Source: Marasmius tenuissimus
Taxonomy: Eukaryota; Basidiomycota; Agaricomycetes; Agaricales; Marasmiaceae
Assembly: GCA_029532415.1 (NCBI GenBank)
Contig: JAQOTA010000053.1
Location: 5,704,001 to 5,768,000, forward strand
Reading direction: 5' to 3'
Length of the DNA: 64,000 nt
Position 1 is the stretch's first letter. Each line of letters opens with the position of its first letter. This document shows positions 1-11,983 of this stretch, one piece after another. The notes under the pieces were generated by a model. That model made no database searches and was not told the DNA's origin. It was given only the letters and a program-made list of their open reading frames with translations. A program made the position numbers and the translations under genes.

Positions 1-66
1 CAAGTGTATGAGACATCTACAACGCTGGAGGAGGTGCATTTGACGTTCAAGGAATTGGAAAAGTGA
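1..66 (+). CDS. 3' end of a possible MFS sugar-porter-like gene (last 21 residues)
   Basis: The first frame reads 21 residues and a TGA at 64-66. It contains VYETSTTLEEV, close to the cytoplasmic tail that follows the last membrane helix of fungal MFS sugar porters, where a (V/P)ET...(S/T)LEE(V/I) pattern is typical. Only the tail is inside the window, so no membrane helix can be checked. The assignment rests on this one short motif and could be coincidence. The gene, if real, is transcribed rightward and enters from the left edge. Confidence 0.35.
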   Translation, partial: QVYETSTTLEEVHLTFKELEK

Positions 67-2205
67 CCTCGGAGTCGTGGGGGAGAAAGTGCCGAGACCT
101 CTTCGAAAATTCTTTTCCCTGACCCTCGGGCGTGTATCAATTTCGCCGAATCTCGTCAGTCCGGGAAGATTGCTCGCACAGCTACAATAAAAATAACACC
201 CGTCACTACAAACCTGGGACCTAGATCACCCGTATTTCTGGATTCGACGGGCATGGCGGAGTTCACTCGCTCATACTCACCGCGAAGATGTGGCCCAAGT
301 TTGCTAGTGCGGGACAGAAAATCAAAGTGTCAGATTGTATGTTTATTTCGAGTGGGCAAGAGGGGAGGATGGAGGCACTACAGAACGCGTGTGTGTGATT
401 CCTATATTTCAACACTCAGCCTTCTACGAACTCTTGCCTAGACATCATCGACAGCTCTCCACCAGCTATGTTCGCACGTCTCGTTGATACCGGCTCTTTT
501 ACCGTGTTGCAGGGCTCCTCATCAAGACGAAAGAAAGAAATGTTCTGATACGATGCGCTGACAGACGTCCTTGACGACATACCCGAAGCTTCGTTATACG
601 GAGATCTCTATCGCGTCTCCATACCCCTGTCTTTGCCCCGGAAAAGATTATGCACTCTTCCCGTCTCCACACAAATCCTTGCCCTCCCACTTTCCTGCGA
701 GCTATACCCTCGCTTTCATTTTCGTTACTACATTCTGGCTCTTCTGGGATCTGGGATCTCGCTGCCTTAACGATCACTCCTTCACCATAAACGACGTGAA
801 ATTACTTGGTTTGGGACCTTGGCCTCTCATTTACCGTGACTTAGTGGTTGAAATAGCCCTTCCATACCGGTATGAGTTTCGAAAAGGTTGTTCCGTGCAG
901 TGATTATCCACGGCGAACGAGATCGTCGTACAGTAATGTGTTCGGACGATCGACTTGGTGTTTTATGCTGGGTGGATGGAGGGTCCGGTTGATGAGGGAC
1001 ACATCCAGCTCGCAGATCGGTGACTGTACGAAGTATCGAGAGTTCTCCTACTTAGGTCGAGATCATCTTGTTCCTGATCGCCAGAGGACTTCGGGGCTCC
1101 AAACGATGAAGGATATCGATGCTGTTGAATGCATTCGTCAACGCTGTTGGTGTGAAATATCTGAGTTTCCATGAGGGCTGTGCGTTGATGGCCCTAGCGG
1201 GAAAAGTGGGTATGACTGACTTTGTACTCCGTTCAGATAAAATACTCACGCTCTGTCGGCTACAGAAACCCTTGCTCTGAACGCAGCCCCCTTTTGCGAT
1301 GTTGCTGCCACCCGCCAATACGAACAAGTTCGAATACGGAGGACCACCAGAAGGCCGACAGTTGCCCTCGTCAGTGGTACTGAGAATCACTCGACGTTCC
1401 AGAACGACCCATTCTTCATAAGGTGACCCATTCAGCTCTTTGCGGGACCGAGTGACGATGACATACCCGTACGTCGCATTTTTATCATACACATACCCCT
1501 CGTTGGTTGATGCCACATCGCGCGTCGCTCTAGGGATTGAACGTACAAAGTTCGGTTCCTTCCGTCCATGTCGTTGAGCGCTCGAGATCCAACTTGACGA
1601 TGCTCGTGCGGATGTTGATCGCATCGATGCGGCTCGGGTATCAGCGCCGTGAGAGACTGGTAGATTGGGAAGTCAGGCCGTTCTTTTGTCCGATTGATGA
1701 TTTCCACTTTCTATATCTTCTTGGTGCTGACTTTGATAGTCTAATATCTCAATCCAAGCTCTCGTATGTCGGAGGTTGTGTCCTCAATGCCTTCGTCCCC
1801 TAGTGGATACAACCATGTCCCTTTCCTGTACTTATGGTTACCCCGCGTCGCGCTGGTTCCATTCTGAAGTCTTAGTCCTTTGTTTGCGGATACATATGTA
1901 ATCGTGTTTCTACGCAGTCAAAACCGAGTCTTAAGAATAGCGAGAGTACGAGGTGAGAGTCAAGCAGGGTAAGTCGAGCCGATCCTCTGCCGTGACCACC
2001 ATAGGTACGTTCTTTACAATGTACATGTCTCCCGCTCGTGGATATCACAGAACGCCGTGCATTCCTTGAGCAGCAATCTTTCTCTCTGCGGGCTGACAAA
2101 TCAGTAAAACCCTTGTACGATATCAAAGGAAACATAGAACGCACCTGGCCTGGGCGATCGCAAACGTCCATTCCTCTCAATTCCCAGCGTTGGTTTTCTA
2201 ATCAT
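67..2205. other. Intergenic stretch with no supported gene
   Basis: Several open frames of 60-190 codons overlap on both strands here, the longest on the minus strand at 1052-1624. None shows a recognisable domain, none is repeated elsewhere in the window, and none has convincing linked exons. I see no RNA gene or repeat. The right edge is the 3' end of family copy A. Confidence 0.5.
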
Positions 2206-4330
2206 CTATGGTAGACTTGCCTTCTCGAGCTGCATGCTGGACTCGGCCATTGCCCGTAAAAATCCCCTTCGGAGCCACTCTTTGGTCTTGCCAGTCCAAC
2301 CGGTGTTCTGAGCCGTAACTGATGACACCTTGGGGGACTTGGGACGTGGGGAAGAATTTTGTCCTGTGAAGAGGTAAGTAAGGGCGTGAATGAAAGGATT
2401 TAAGAGTGGAGAGCACCATCATGAATCTCTGTGAATTGGTTCGAGTCACCAATAGGTTGGAATGTGTGGTTATATCCGAGATGGCGAGCAAAATCAGTAG
2501 TAGCTGGGTCAAATCCTCGAAGGAGTTGGTATTGATGGATCAACTTGTAGTATTCAGTATACCAGGAGTATGATCCATGTCCATAATATAGGAATTCAAG
2601 CCTAATGGGAAGGCCTAGGTTCCGGCATATCTCAGGTGAAAGGGGCTGTTGACCATCTTCACTGAAAGACCAGTGGTGGAAGGAGGATGTATTCCAGCAG
2701 TGTTGGTAGTCAGGGGGAGGAAGGTGGACAAAGAGGTAGATTGGCTGCTGGCGTCGTTGTTGTATGTATGAATTGTGCTGCCACATATCCAGATCAGCAG
2801 CTATGGCCAAATTTCCAATACTCCCCACAATGAGCTCTGGGCCATGTTAGCTTGCAAAAAAGGAAAGGTGAGGCAACAGCGCACTGTAAACACTGAGATC
2901 CTCCTCCAGTGAGATCCCACAAGAATGAAAGACACTTGATGCTTGTAAAAGCCAGGCATAGTCTGTGTCCCAATCCATCTGCAACCAAATTGACCACCCA
3001 ATGACATCTCCATCGAGTCGAAACCTACTTGTATATTTTTCAGATAGGATATCCTTCAATTTTACGAGATGTTCACCTTGTCAATCCATTCTCCAACACC
3101 TTCCGCTCTACAAGGTTATCAAGTTGACTCTTCCAGATATTATTTGCGAAGGCAATGGGGGTTTGGGTCGAAGTGGAAAAGATCATCGGCCGCCTGACTG
3201 GCCCTTTAGGCACAGATTCAGGCACAAAGCCTTTGCGACGCCCCCAATGAACTGCCCTCACAAATGCACCATCAACTTCCCTCGACTTTTGACTCGCCAA
3301 GAAGCGTAGAAAGACACCTTCTTGGAGGAGGTCACCTGGCAAAGGTAATTTCGTGACGTGCAAGGGCGGGTCCTGACTCGGGTGGTGGTACCAAAGGCGG
3401 CTCAGATTACCCTGGCCCCATGGCCCTTTTGGACCACGACAAATTGCTCCTCGGGCAGGATCCATCCACAGCTCTGATGCCATACAATCCCATTGCCTCT
3501 GAAACTTGTGTTAGTGAAACATTGCACTTGACTAATTCGACTACTGACATGCAAGTAGTAGAAATACAATTGATCAACCCACCCCAAGCTTTCCCCAAAC
3601 TGCTCGAGCGGTATGAGGCCTGCAATAGAATCGCTATCAGTACTAGTAATCAGCTACGTATAAAGCTACTTACCACCCGAGAAAATCAGGAGTGGGATCT
3701 TAGACCGGTTTAGCGCAAGAAGGTGCGCGTTATCCACGCGTCTAAAACTTTGACATGTCAAATGTCTCCAATGAAACGAGATGATGCAAAACCTACAGGC
3801 TTTGCCCAGTCGCAAGACACAAAAAGCGTTGTTTCCATGCCTGTCTTGATGGTCAGAAGCTCGAAAAACGCACGCTGGGAAAGCGGAAATGTTTACCTCT
3901 GGGGCGTCACTGCCTTCGTAGGCCTCCACAGTGACTATTGTTCCTATTCCCTCCCCTGACATAACTTTTCCTACGAAGATGCACCGCTTACATTCTATAA
4001 ACCTCCCTGTCCTTCGATCAAATACGCGTTCACAGTCTATCATCTTGAGAAGTTGGATGTCGCCATGTCTGTATTCGCCATACTGCAAGATGCAACCAAA
4101 GTGAACGTGTGTCACAACTAAAATTGTCTACTAGTCACCTCTGCATACTCCGCCTCCTCTTCCTCTGTCCCGCGAACGTGCCGCCGATATGTCGATCGCG
4201 TCTGCTGAATCACCCTGTTATCGTAGTTAATGGTATAGGACCCGAGCCCGTAATTGGCATTGTTGTCTCTCCATGGGGGTAGTTCCTCCGGAAGCTCGAT
4301 AGAACAGAAACGTGAAAGCTGGTGGGACAT
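2206..4330 (-). CDS. Array-family protein, copy A (568 aa, short tail)
   Basis: Nine exons on the minus strand: 4330-4139, 4082-3897, 3840-3797, 3747-3674, 3619-3549, 3498-3077, 3024-2885, 2836-2417, 2363-2206. The frame is open throughout. The start is the ATG at 4330, because the paralogues all begin MSH/MSY/MSQ; an upstream in-frame ATG at 4399 is less likely since it lies before the TATA-like site. Exon 1 has NANYGLGSYTINYDNR, exon 2 ends TIVTVEAYEGSDAPE, exon 4 has AHLLALNRSKIPLLIF, exon 6 has DLLQEGVFLRFLASQKS, and exon 8 has PIYLFVHLPP and RGFDPATTDFARHLGY. The last exon gives only about 52 residues and lacks the long tail of copies D-H. This is one of two copies on the minus strand; the other, B, is truncated. 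Intron 4 uses a normal GT donor. Function is unknown; I recognise no catalytic motif. Confidence 0.78.
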
Positions 4331-4376
4331 GTTGTAGTGATGGTTCGTGTCCAAGAGCAAGTTGATGAACACTAGT

Positions 4377-4384
4377 CTTATATA
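4377..4384 (-). promoter_or_regulatory. TATA-like box of copy A
   Basis: The minus strand reads GGTATATAAGACTAGT about 47-54 bp before the start codon. The same GGTATATAAGACCAGT string precedes truncated copy B, so the core promoter was duplicated with the gene. Confidence 0.5.
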
Positions 4385-6100
4385 CCATATCGAGATCAAA
4401 TATTAAAATGACGCTGGCATGCTGTCAGAATGTGGATGCAAGATGATCAGGATGCTCATTCAGAACACTATCCACCGCTAAGTGCTCCATCGATAAGTAC
4501 ACGCAGATATACCGTCTTACCTCAATTGTTGTCGGAATCCCACGCAAAAGCCACCTTTAGTACAACTGATACCCTGGCAGCTGGTCAGTAGTTTGCGGCC
4601 CAAACCGAGGGAAAACGGCACCCGATCTAGAACATCCGGCATCCAAAGGCGATTTCCACATGAGGATTAAGTCGCGACTTGTATCCGATCTGGTGTCTGG
4701 TGCGCTAATTAAGTACCGCCAGAACACTGAACAGCAATCTCATGGAGCTTCGAGTTCGCCGGGTGGCTCTGGTCATCAAAGATTAGTTCTAAAAACTTGT
4801 AAGCCTGAAGTATCAATTCAGCGTGATCACAACCCACCATGAGGAAAACTCCGATACGAAGGGTGGACGAGTGACTGACAACGGTGGCTAATTTTATGGC
4901 ATATCAACGACGAAATGAGAAGCAAGGTACATTGATCTGTGTCGAAGGCCTCAAAGTGAGAACGAGCATCAACCAGTATTGGTGTCATCTTGAAGCTTGA
5001 AGTACCCCAGAGGCCCGAGGCCAAGTCGTTATTGAAAAAGCTCGGGAATGTTGAGGGTTCACACGAGCATATTGATGTTGAGGGGACTGAAGTATTGTAG
5101 GCGCTCCTGGGGAAATCAGGATTGAAAGGTGCGTTTACTTGAGTATGAGTACCTTAGAAACTCGAGAAGCATCATCGATCCTGACTCTGCGTTAGAATGG
5201 GCAAATGTACGATATCTACGACGCCACTGGAGTTTTCCAAGAGAGGAGACCTCTGAATAAACAGTTGAGGGCCTTGTGAGCTAACCCAATCTGCAACTCG
5301 AACGAATAATGAAGATAAAGGACTCTCTTACCATTACCGTACATACACCGTCTCGTAACAGTTGTTCCTACCAGATCATTAGTATACTTGCACTAGCCCT
5401 TACATGTCCTTTTTCTCCTCGGCCTCAGCTTTCGCCATCTCATATGCCTTGTTGTTCAGATCGGGACAATTCTGAATTGTTTCGACGGCGTAGGTTGAAC
5501 GCAGGCGGCTGCATTCTTTTGTCAAGTAGCAACCAAACAGACTTTGAGCACAAAGAACAAGGTAATAGTGAGCTCCGAGCAAAAAATGAACAGGATACAC
5601 GACAGCACCGAACCCTGCGAGCTGTGATCGACGTCCCCGGACAGAACGAAAGAGGACACGAGTTCTGAATTCGAGTTTACGAGAAGTCGGTCTATTCTGG
5701 ACGCTTCCACTCAAAGTATTGGTAAGCAATTGTGCGCGACTCAACTGCCATTTATATCCAACCGTTGACTTTAAGCGCCCAATTCTGGCGTATGGGAACT
5801 GAAGATCTTATATAATCTCAAAGCTCGCACACGTGGGAATCTATATCCTAAAAAGCTCAATTTTTCTGGGTTGTTCCGGGTCTCTTCAGGCACGTCCTTC
5901 TAGGTCTGTCCGCGTACTCATACCTATGCACTATTGCTTCGACACCGAAGCTCGTCCATGCCCCGTCTATTATCTAATATCTATTGGTCACGCATGTTTC
6001 TAATGAGTCAAACACCAAAGAAAGTCCTGAGTCAAGCCTTAAGATTCTTGGATTTGTCGGACGGATTGAGTGCAGGGAGGGGCATGAGATAAGTATGTAA
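4385..6100. other. Intergenic stretch with no supported gene
   Basis: No coding frame here has family similarity or credible exon structure. The short frames at 5309-5744 overlap on opposite strands and look like chance. No repeat shared with other parts of the window was seen. Confidence 0.4.
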
Positions 6101-8055
6101 CTATCTTACTCATCATGAACTTGATTATTGAGCATCAATAGTTGAATTTCAGACTCCCAAGATCTCGAAAATTTGACTTGCACATCAAATTCAATGGAGG
6201 GTCGTCAGGTTGGAGAGTTATTCAACATGCACAATTTAGAACATTGGTTCAAGGTGTTGTAAAGCGCCGCTCGCAGTGTATAATAAAATCCAACTCTAAG
6301 GTCAAATCCTCCCAACACTCAAGAGTGTAGCTGAAGGGTGCAGGAATCAGGGATCGGTGTTGATTGTAGGTTCCGCTCTTAGCCAGACTGCAATAGTAGG
6401 CTGAAGGAAATCTGACTCAAGAAACTATCCAGCTAAGGTAGCTTCACCTCTGAAACCAGTTCAGAGGTCAAAAGTGGGGTTTGGAAGAGAGGTTTATGGG
6501 TTGTTTCGGGGAATTTAGAGTTTGTTTGGTGCTTTGGAAGTGCGTTCTTAGGCTTCAACCAGCTTCAGAACCACTCGAACAGCGAGGGCCAACAAGACAA
6601 TCAAATCAAACAATGGCAATAAGACTTCCAATCAAGTCTGTCAATAACCAAAGACCAACTGTCAACGGTGAACAATATCCTCAGCCCAATTAGCTTCGGA
6701 AGTTCAACAATAGCTCAGCCAGTCAAGTCGGCATCGCAGACAAACAATGCAAAGTCAAGGTCAAGTAAGTGTTCAATGGATTTTCTAGGTTTGGGCAAAC
6801 AAGTTCTATTCTGTTCTAATGTCTCTCCAGAAGCGCTCCCGAGTCAACTAACTACCCAACAAGTGGAATAGCTTTGTATCCTCTGAATACTAATTGTACG
6901 GATTGCTTGGGGATCCTTAATGAAAACCCCACTGCCTATATACTCTAGGATGCTCTAATTCTACCAAATCATACAAATATCGAATAGACCATGCTTCAGA
7001 GGCATAAACTACCTACTTTGGAATATACTTGGAGAGTTTTGTGTTTAATCTATGCTTTTGAACCCCAAAGTCAAAACCAACAATTTGCTTTGGAAGTATT
7101 CATCAGCCTCGAACATTCTCTAACATTCTTTTCTTCCGGGTCTCTCCTATCAATGGTTTCGTTCTGCCTATCTGCCTCTGCAGCATTGATTCTCCGGTTC
7201 TAGACTCTTCAATCGTCATAGGTGATCTTGTTCTGTCTGCCCCTGAAGCATATACCCCCTTCGTCTAAAGCCAAGTACTTGCTTCCAAAGTGCTACTAGA
7301 TGCCTATATTCATTGAGTTACCCAGCCGTCCATAGCCAGGTTGATGTCCCTTCTGTAGATTGGATAGTTCTGACGTCCTGCCATCCATATGGTCGCCCCA
7401 CTATATACAATCTTGGTACCTTGGATACCAGGTAATAGTTCAATGGTGCAGCCAGAACTCCTACTCAATTCTTCAGCACACCATTCCTTTCTTTCTTAGT
7501 CCCTTGCCTTCTAGTACAGTTGAGCTCTGTGTTTGCTACCCGCACCAACTATACCCTTAGTACAGTCAATATCTCAATGTACAAGTATGAGGGAGGTATG
7601 CCGAAGGTGCAACACCTCCGATCACTTCTCGATCATTGTTTAGCACCAGTGCCTGGTTTGGATTCATGCCTCCAAAGCGCTAATTTCCTAGTTTCCGAAG
7701 TAAAATTTCGACTTCAGCGGCAAGCTCAGAGGTCAGTAAAAGCAAGTACTAGGTCGGCCCAATTCCTTGCTTACTTTTCCCCTGAGTGCACTATGGCACA
7801 CTTGCATAACATTGAAGACCACTTCCGCAACTTACTTTATAGTAAGTCTTTCTATTTTCTAGATTCCGAGGTGGCCTTCTGACTTCCTCTTCAGAGTTGT
7901 ATAAGCTCTGGTGGTATCCTGAAGACTACTCTGATAAAATCAAAGAGCGCCGCATTATCCTACCCATTCCACTTGATGTGGAATGAGAAGCTATCCTTGG
8001 AATCATCTTCCAGCAGTTCTTCCTCAGTCACCACAGATCCATTTACTGGGGCTAC

Positions 8056-8505
8056 GTGATTTGTTATGACATGATCCAGGATGGAATCTATCTCTGCGAG
8101 GACACCTTTGACCACTTCATTCCTCATGACGCCAGGTCTGTCATCGACATGGTCGCTGAGTCCATTGCTCGAGTTGGTTTCCTCAACTTCAAAACCACTC
8201 GTACTCCTGGTGCCGTCAACGCTCGTACTCCTGGTGCCGTCAACGCTTGGATTGACGCTGTCGTCAGCTGTGCTGAGTGCCCAGCACCTCTGAAGCTTGA
8301 CTATACCAAGCTCTCGTTCTACTCCCCTGTCATGGGTCGTTGGCTTTCTCAATCCTTCTCTTTCTATAATCCTATCTTATGCGACCCATTCTATACCGAT
8401 TTTCTAGATCATGAAACGTTCATTGATTCTTATTATCCTGAAGATTCTGACGTAGATAATTACTTCAGTTGGGACGAGGTAGCTCTAGCCAATATGGATG
8501 ACTAG
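8056..8505 (+). CDS. Unidentified 149-codon reading frame in the AT-rich island
   Basis: The frame encodes an acidic, aromatic-rich protein with repeated Asp and Tyr near the C-terminus (DNYFSWDEVALANMDD). The region just upstream keeps weakly related coding character across stops, so this may be the 3' part of a decayed larger gene. It contains an in-frame duplication of eight residues (RTPGAVNA). No domain is recognised. It may be part of a mobile element, or not a gene at all. Confidence 0.25.
   Translation: MICYDMIQDGIYLCEDTFDHFIPHDARSVIDMVAESIARVGFLNFKTTRTPGAVNARTPGAVNAWIDAVVSCAECPAPLKLDYTKLSFYSPVMGRWLSQSFSFYNPILCDPFYTDFLDHETFIDSYYPEDSDVDNYFSWDEVALANMDD
8200..8247 (+). repeat. Two perfect tandem copies of a 24 bp unit
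   Basis: Positions 8200-8223 and 8224-8247 are identical and keep the reading frame, each encoding RTPGAVNA. A length that is a multiple of three and perfect identity suggest a recent slip within an open frame. Confidence 0.85.
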
Positions 8506-9281
8506 CATAACCCGTAGTATACTTGGTATACTTGAATCAATCATGCCTCCAAGGCAATGTTGAGACTTATTAATTGGTTCCTCAGTCATTGCCACGGTCC
8601 ACCTTTTCCCTTCATAAGAGAGTATAAGTTTTCCCAAGTTCCTAAGCACTCCTTCTGAAGCGTCTGCGCAAGTCATATCTTGTGTATTATCCTTAGTTCT
8701 CTGCTTCAGAGCCTGTTGGTTCTCTCCCTGGATTCGCACTCAGGCCTAGTCAGTCCCGCCGAAGCAAGTTCTCTGTGGTCCTCAACTCCTACCATTTTCA
8801 GAGACAACCCAGATGTGCCTTGGAAGCAGCATTGCTAGGCTGTACTAGGCTTCTGACGTTTTTACTAGCAGTTTGGGATCACTCTAGTACTTAGGCCCTA
8901 TTGCTCTTAATAACCATTAAAATTGAGCATTTTAGTTCAAATATCATGCTCCGAAGCGTGTTTTCAGTAGCAGGTGCTACAGTGTGTCTTATTGACACCT
9001 GTTCAAACAACACAACATAATCTGAAGGTTTCAGTGCTGATTTCTCACAATGCAAGTGGGCTACCAATTTAATGGCATACAAAGTGAGGACCAACAAGAA
9101 AAATGCTTTACCAACAGTGAGTCTCGTTCATTGACTACTGCAGGCATGAGCATCACATAATTTTGAAGCCTACAAATTTTGAGTCTCTCGAATAGATACA
9201 GTATGTACCCAAATTTTTGAATTCAGGCCCACTGGCTGAGCTGGCTGATTTCTCAAGTTGAAAGAAAGTTGACTGTACACA

Positions 9282-9539
9282 CTGCGAGATACAACGGGCG
9301 TGAGCATATAGCACGACCAAAGGTAGAGATAAAAAGTAACAGGATCACTTCACCTGTCCATACTCTCTCTCCTCTTCCATGGTCCCACGAATATCCCAAT
9401 CTATCGATCGCCTTTGCTGTAGTACCTGGTTGTTGACGGTAAAGTTCCCTGGACCGTAATTGACATTGTGATCCCTCCATGATGGAGGTACGTCCTCGGC
9501 GGGCTCGAGGGAGTAAGAACGCGAAAGCTGGTAGGACAT
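9282..9539 (-). pseudogene. Array-family copy B, exon 1 and intron 1 only
   Basis: Minus-strand exon 1 runs 9539-9354 and encodes MSYQLSRSYSLEPAED followed by NVNYGPGNFTVNN and IDWDIRGTMEEEREYGQ. It ends at a GTGAAG donor. Intron 1 is still recognisable down to its CGTTGTATCTCGCAG acceptor at about 9296-9282, nearly identical to the intron 1 end of copy H, but the next bases no longer match exon 2 (TACGGTGAATAC in paralogues). Everything downstream is the AT-rich island. Exons 2 onward are missing, so this is a truncated copy. The promoter is intact, so a short transcript may still be made. Confidence 0.8.
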
Positions 9540-9583
9540 GTCGTGATGGTGCGCGTTCAAGGGACATTGATAAGCAGACTGGT

Positions 9584-9591
9584 CTTATATA
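9584..9591 (-). promoter_or_regulatory. TATA-like box of copy B
   Basis: GGTATATAAGACCAGT on the minus strand, at the same place relative to the ATG as in copy A. Confidence 0.45.
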
Positions 9592-11728
9592 CCAAACCGA
9601 GGTAAAATGTCAAGACTCAAGTGACATGCTGTCGAGTCTTGAAACGTGGATGCATGCAGAATAGGATCAATGGAGATTGGAAACTACTCACAAGTCACCG
9701 CTTTGATACTCCGACTGGTAAGAAAGATCATCAATATGTTACCAGGAGACCGTATATCCAATAGCTCTCAAGTTACTCGAACCTCGTCAGTGCCAGCGAA
9801 TGTCCAAGACGCCCAGAATTCCAACAGTCACTGTGCACCCATCGCCACCGGATATGGAAACAGTGTAGGGCGCTGGAATTCGATTGATCTATAGCGGGGA
9901 CAAGGAACTTTCAACACTAGTACTCACCGAGGTGATTAGTGCACGCCACACCATGCCTTTCCCAGGCCTTCGTCGTCGGAATCAATCGTTGTACATACAA
10001 TGGGCAATAATCGTACGGGAACTCCGATTTCCCGGGCTTAAGCCTCCGAGTCCCTAAGCATTGAAGAGCGATTCAGGAAATCGCCCGCAAGCTTCAAAAC
10101 CAGCAAATCAATCTGAGGGCTGACGGAATATGGGCCAGGGACTGTCAGCTAGCATCGCAATGCCAGTACGAGCGCACAGCAAAGAAAGAGGCGAGAGCGA
10201 GCCTTCCGGACGTGTTCAAAGCCATAATCCCATTTGCTTGAGCGATGTAGGTAGCGCGAGAGCTGAGTTCAAACTCGAAATGGTGTTCTTCCGTCTTCTC
10301 AAGTCCAGTAGCGAAGATCCGCGAGTCAAATGTCTCGAAAGGAGGGCGAAGGGAGAGGTGATGGTGATCTTGGGAGTCGTCCCTCAAACGCTGCCGTGGT
10401 CCGACGTTAGTCGGCAGGAGTTGTAATACAAGGGACACACACCATGAATCCCAAAACATCATGGTGCTTCGTCTCACGATTGTGAGACTTTCCTAAACAG
10501 CCAATCACCAGGATCGTTTGAATCCAAGGCAAGGAATAAGCTCATGGCTTACTAGCCAAAGTCGTCGTAACTGGAATCGCGCCATCTTCTTCTTTGAACT
10601 TCGAGAATCGAGGAATACTAAGGGTTGAAATTTGTGGTGTCAGCGCAACGATCAATCGAGGATGGGAAAACTGCCAGTCGATAACCCATAGACCAATGAG
10701 AACTAAGTTTCACATTGCATGAGTCGAAACGCAGGGGCACCTTAGAATCTGCCAGTTCAAGCCTCCCAGACTGCCTTGTCCGTCTACCCATCGCAATATA
10801 CATAGTAGAACTGATTGAGACCGGAATTGAAGTGACGATGTTGAAGAAGGCGACGATGGCGTTGTCGTCATATTAGACCCAAAGTCAGAGTTGAAACGTT
10901 GATGGTTGATAACACGACATAGCTCGATTTTGAAAGGAGAGCATCGATACGAGTGCGCCTTAGGGTGACCATAGTCGACGTCGAGGTGCAAGGTTGAACG
11001 TTGAAACTCGAATAGGCCCTTTCCTTATACGGTGACATCACGTGTCTGTGCCTGTGGGTGCTTGTGGGTTCATCATTGAACCGGTTCCAATGTTCGAAGG
11101 ACAAAGCGATTATTTGTCCGGTTGTAGTACTCAGCTCAAGACCTAGCGCAACAGCATACAGGCCTTTTATCTTCTCACGCACCCGCAGATATTGTTAAAA
11201 AAGCACCCAAGATCGATTGGCGTAGCCGCTCCTCGCGTATGAAGTAGCACAAAGAAGGCCTAATGACGGCTCTCATTGCTTCAAACTCGAAGCTTCCTTT
11301 GAAGACGAAGACTTGGTGAATTCGGTGAGAGCAGACACTCTTTGAAAGGTCCGTTGGTCATGTATTCTGAAGAAGAAGAAATGGAACGAGACGACCTGTA
11401 TTTTACCAGAACGCTGTCATGTCGCGGTCTTTTCATGCCAGTGCTAAGAGTGGAAATGGCGCTTTAAAGACGGGCTGCCCTTGCTATAGTTACGAAGAGC
11501 TCAGGCCCAAGCAGCTCAGGGTTTGTCTCGTGGGGAGGAGCTACAGGGATTGATATGGAAGGCCGTTCTGCCGTTTTTTACACGCGTGGATACAATTAAC
11601 TCTGCGTGCGTGTTCTAAGCCCGAGCCGAGCTCGCATGTACGTCCTTCGTTATCGAGAAGGTCAGCAAATTCCACGACGAAAAAAAGTCGACGGTGGAAG
11701 TGTATACTCACCATCGCGCCCAAACAGT
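9592..11728. other. Intergenic stretch with no supported gene
   Basis: Overlapping open frames occur near 10130-10477 on both strands and at 10710-11182 on the minus strand, with no recognisable domain. A minus-strand gene with small exons cannot be excluded, but no exon chain could be supported. No copy of the repeated beta or gamma blocks was seen. Confidence 0.4.
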
Positions 11729-11983
11729 TCAACGACGACCAGCTGCTCTTTGTCTTTCCTCCCAGTCTTCTCTCTCAATCTTCTCCAGCATTTCAAGAAT
11801 CCGGTCGCCTTCTTTGAGATCCTCAGCAGCTGCGAAAAAATTTATTAGAGATCGATCGGTCGGACGAGGAAGACGGAACTCACACATTCTCAAGCCATAA
11901 GAGTTTTGGAATTCAACCCGGTTGCGCCAGTTTTCTCGAATGATTTGATAGCGAGTTCGAGGTTTGTCGTCTGATGCAGACAT
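11729..11983 (-). CDS. Small conserved Glu/Arg-rich protein, paralogue 1 (66 aa)
   Basis: Two exons, 11983-11884 and 11829-11729, with a 54 bp intron (GTGAGT...TTCGCAG, phase 1). The protein begins MSASDDKPRTRYQIIRE, continues with a YGLRM motif, and ends in an acidic, basic helix (EKIEREDWEERQRAAGRR). It has no signal peptide or membrane segment. The model is supported by a second copy at 61885-62170 with the same exon 1 length (100 bp), the same intron phase and matching protein sequence. It is divergently arranged with the large gene at 12575. Function is unknown; the sequence looks like a small soluble helical protein. Confidence 0.8.
   Translation of the reverse strand: MSASDDKPRTRYQIIRENWRNRVEFQNSYGLRMCEFRLPRPTDRSLINFFAAAEDLKEGDRILEMLEKIEREDWEERQRAAGRR

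Larger units (their letters stand above)
6101..9281. other. AT-rich island, probable remnant of a mobile element
   Basis: Base composition shifts to visibly higher A+T than the flanks from about 6.1 kb and shifts back near 9.28 kb, where it abuts the broken family copy B at its intron 1 acceptor. Inside are runs of short broken frames (about 7520-8505) and no recognisable transposase, reverse transcriptase or integrase. I found no clear terminal repeats or target duplication by eye. A degraded transposon is the simplest reading, but an AT-rich relic of another origin is possible. Both limits are approximate. Confidence 0.4.

Noticed and set aside
1052..1624. 190-codon minus-strand frame with a stretch like GYVYDKNATYGYVIVTRSRK
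   Set aside because: No domain, no linked exons, no paralogue in the window, and overlapping frames of similar length on the other strand.
6101..9281. LTR or TIR boundaries for the AT-rich island
   Set aside because: Candidate end pairs did not give matching terminal repeats or a target duplication by eye.
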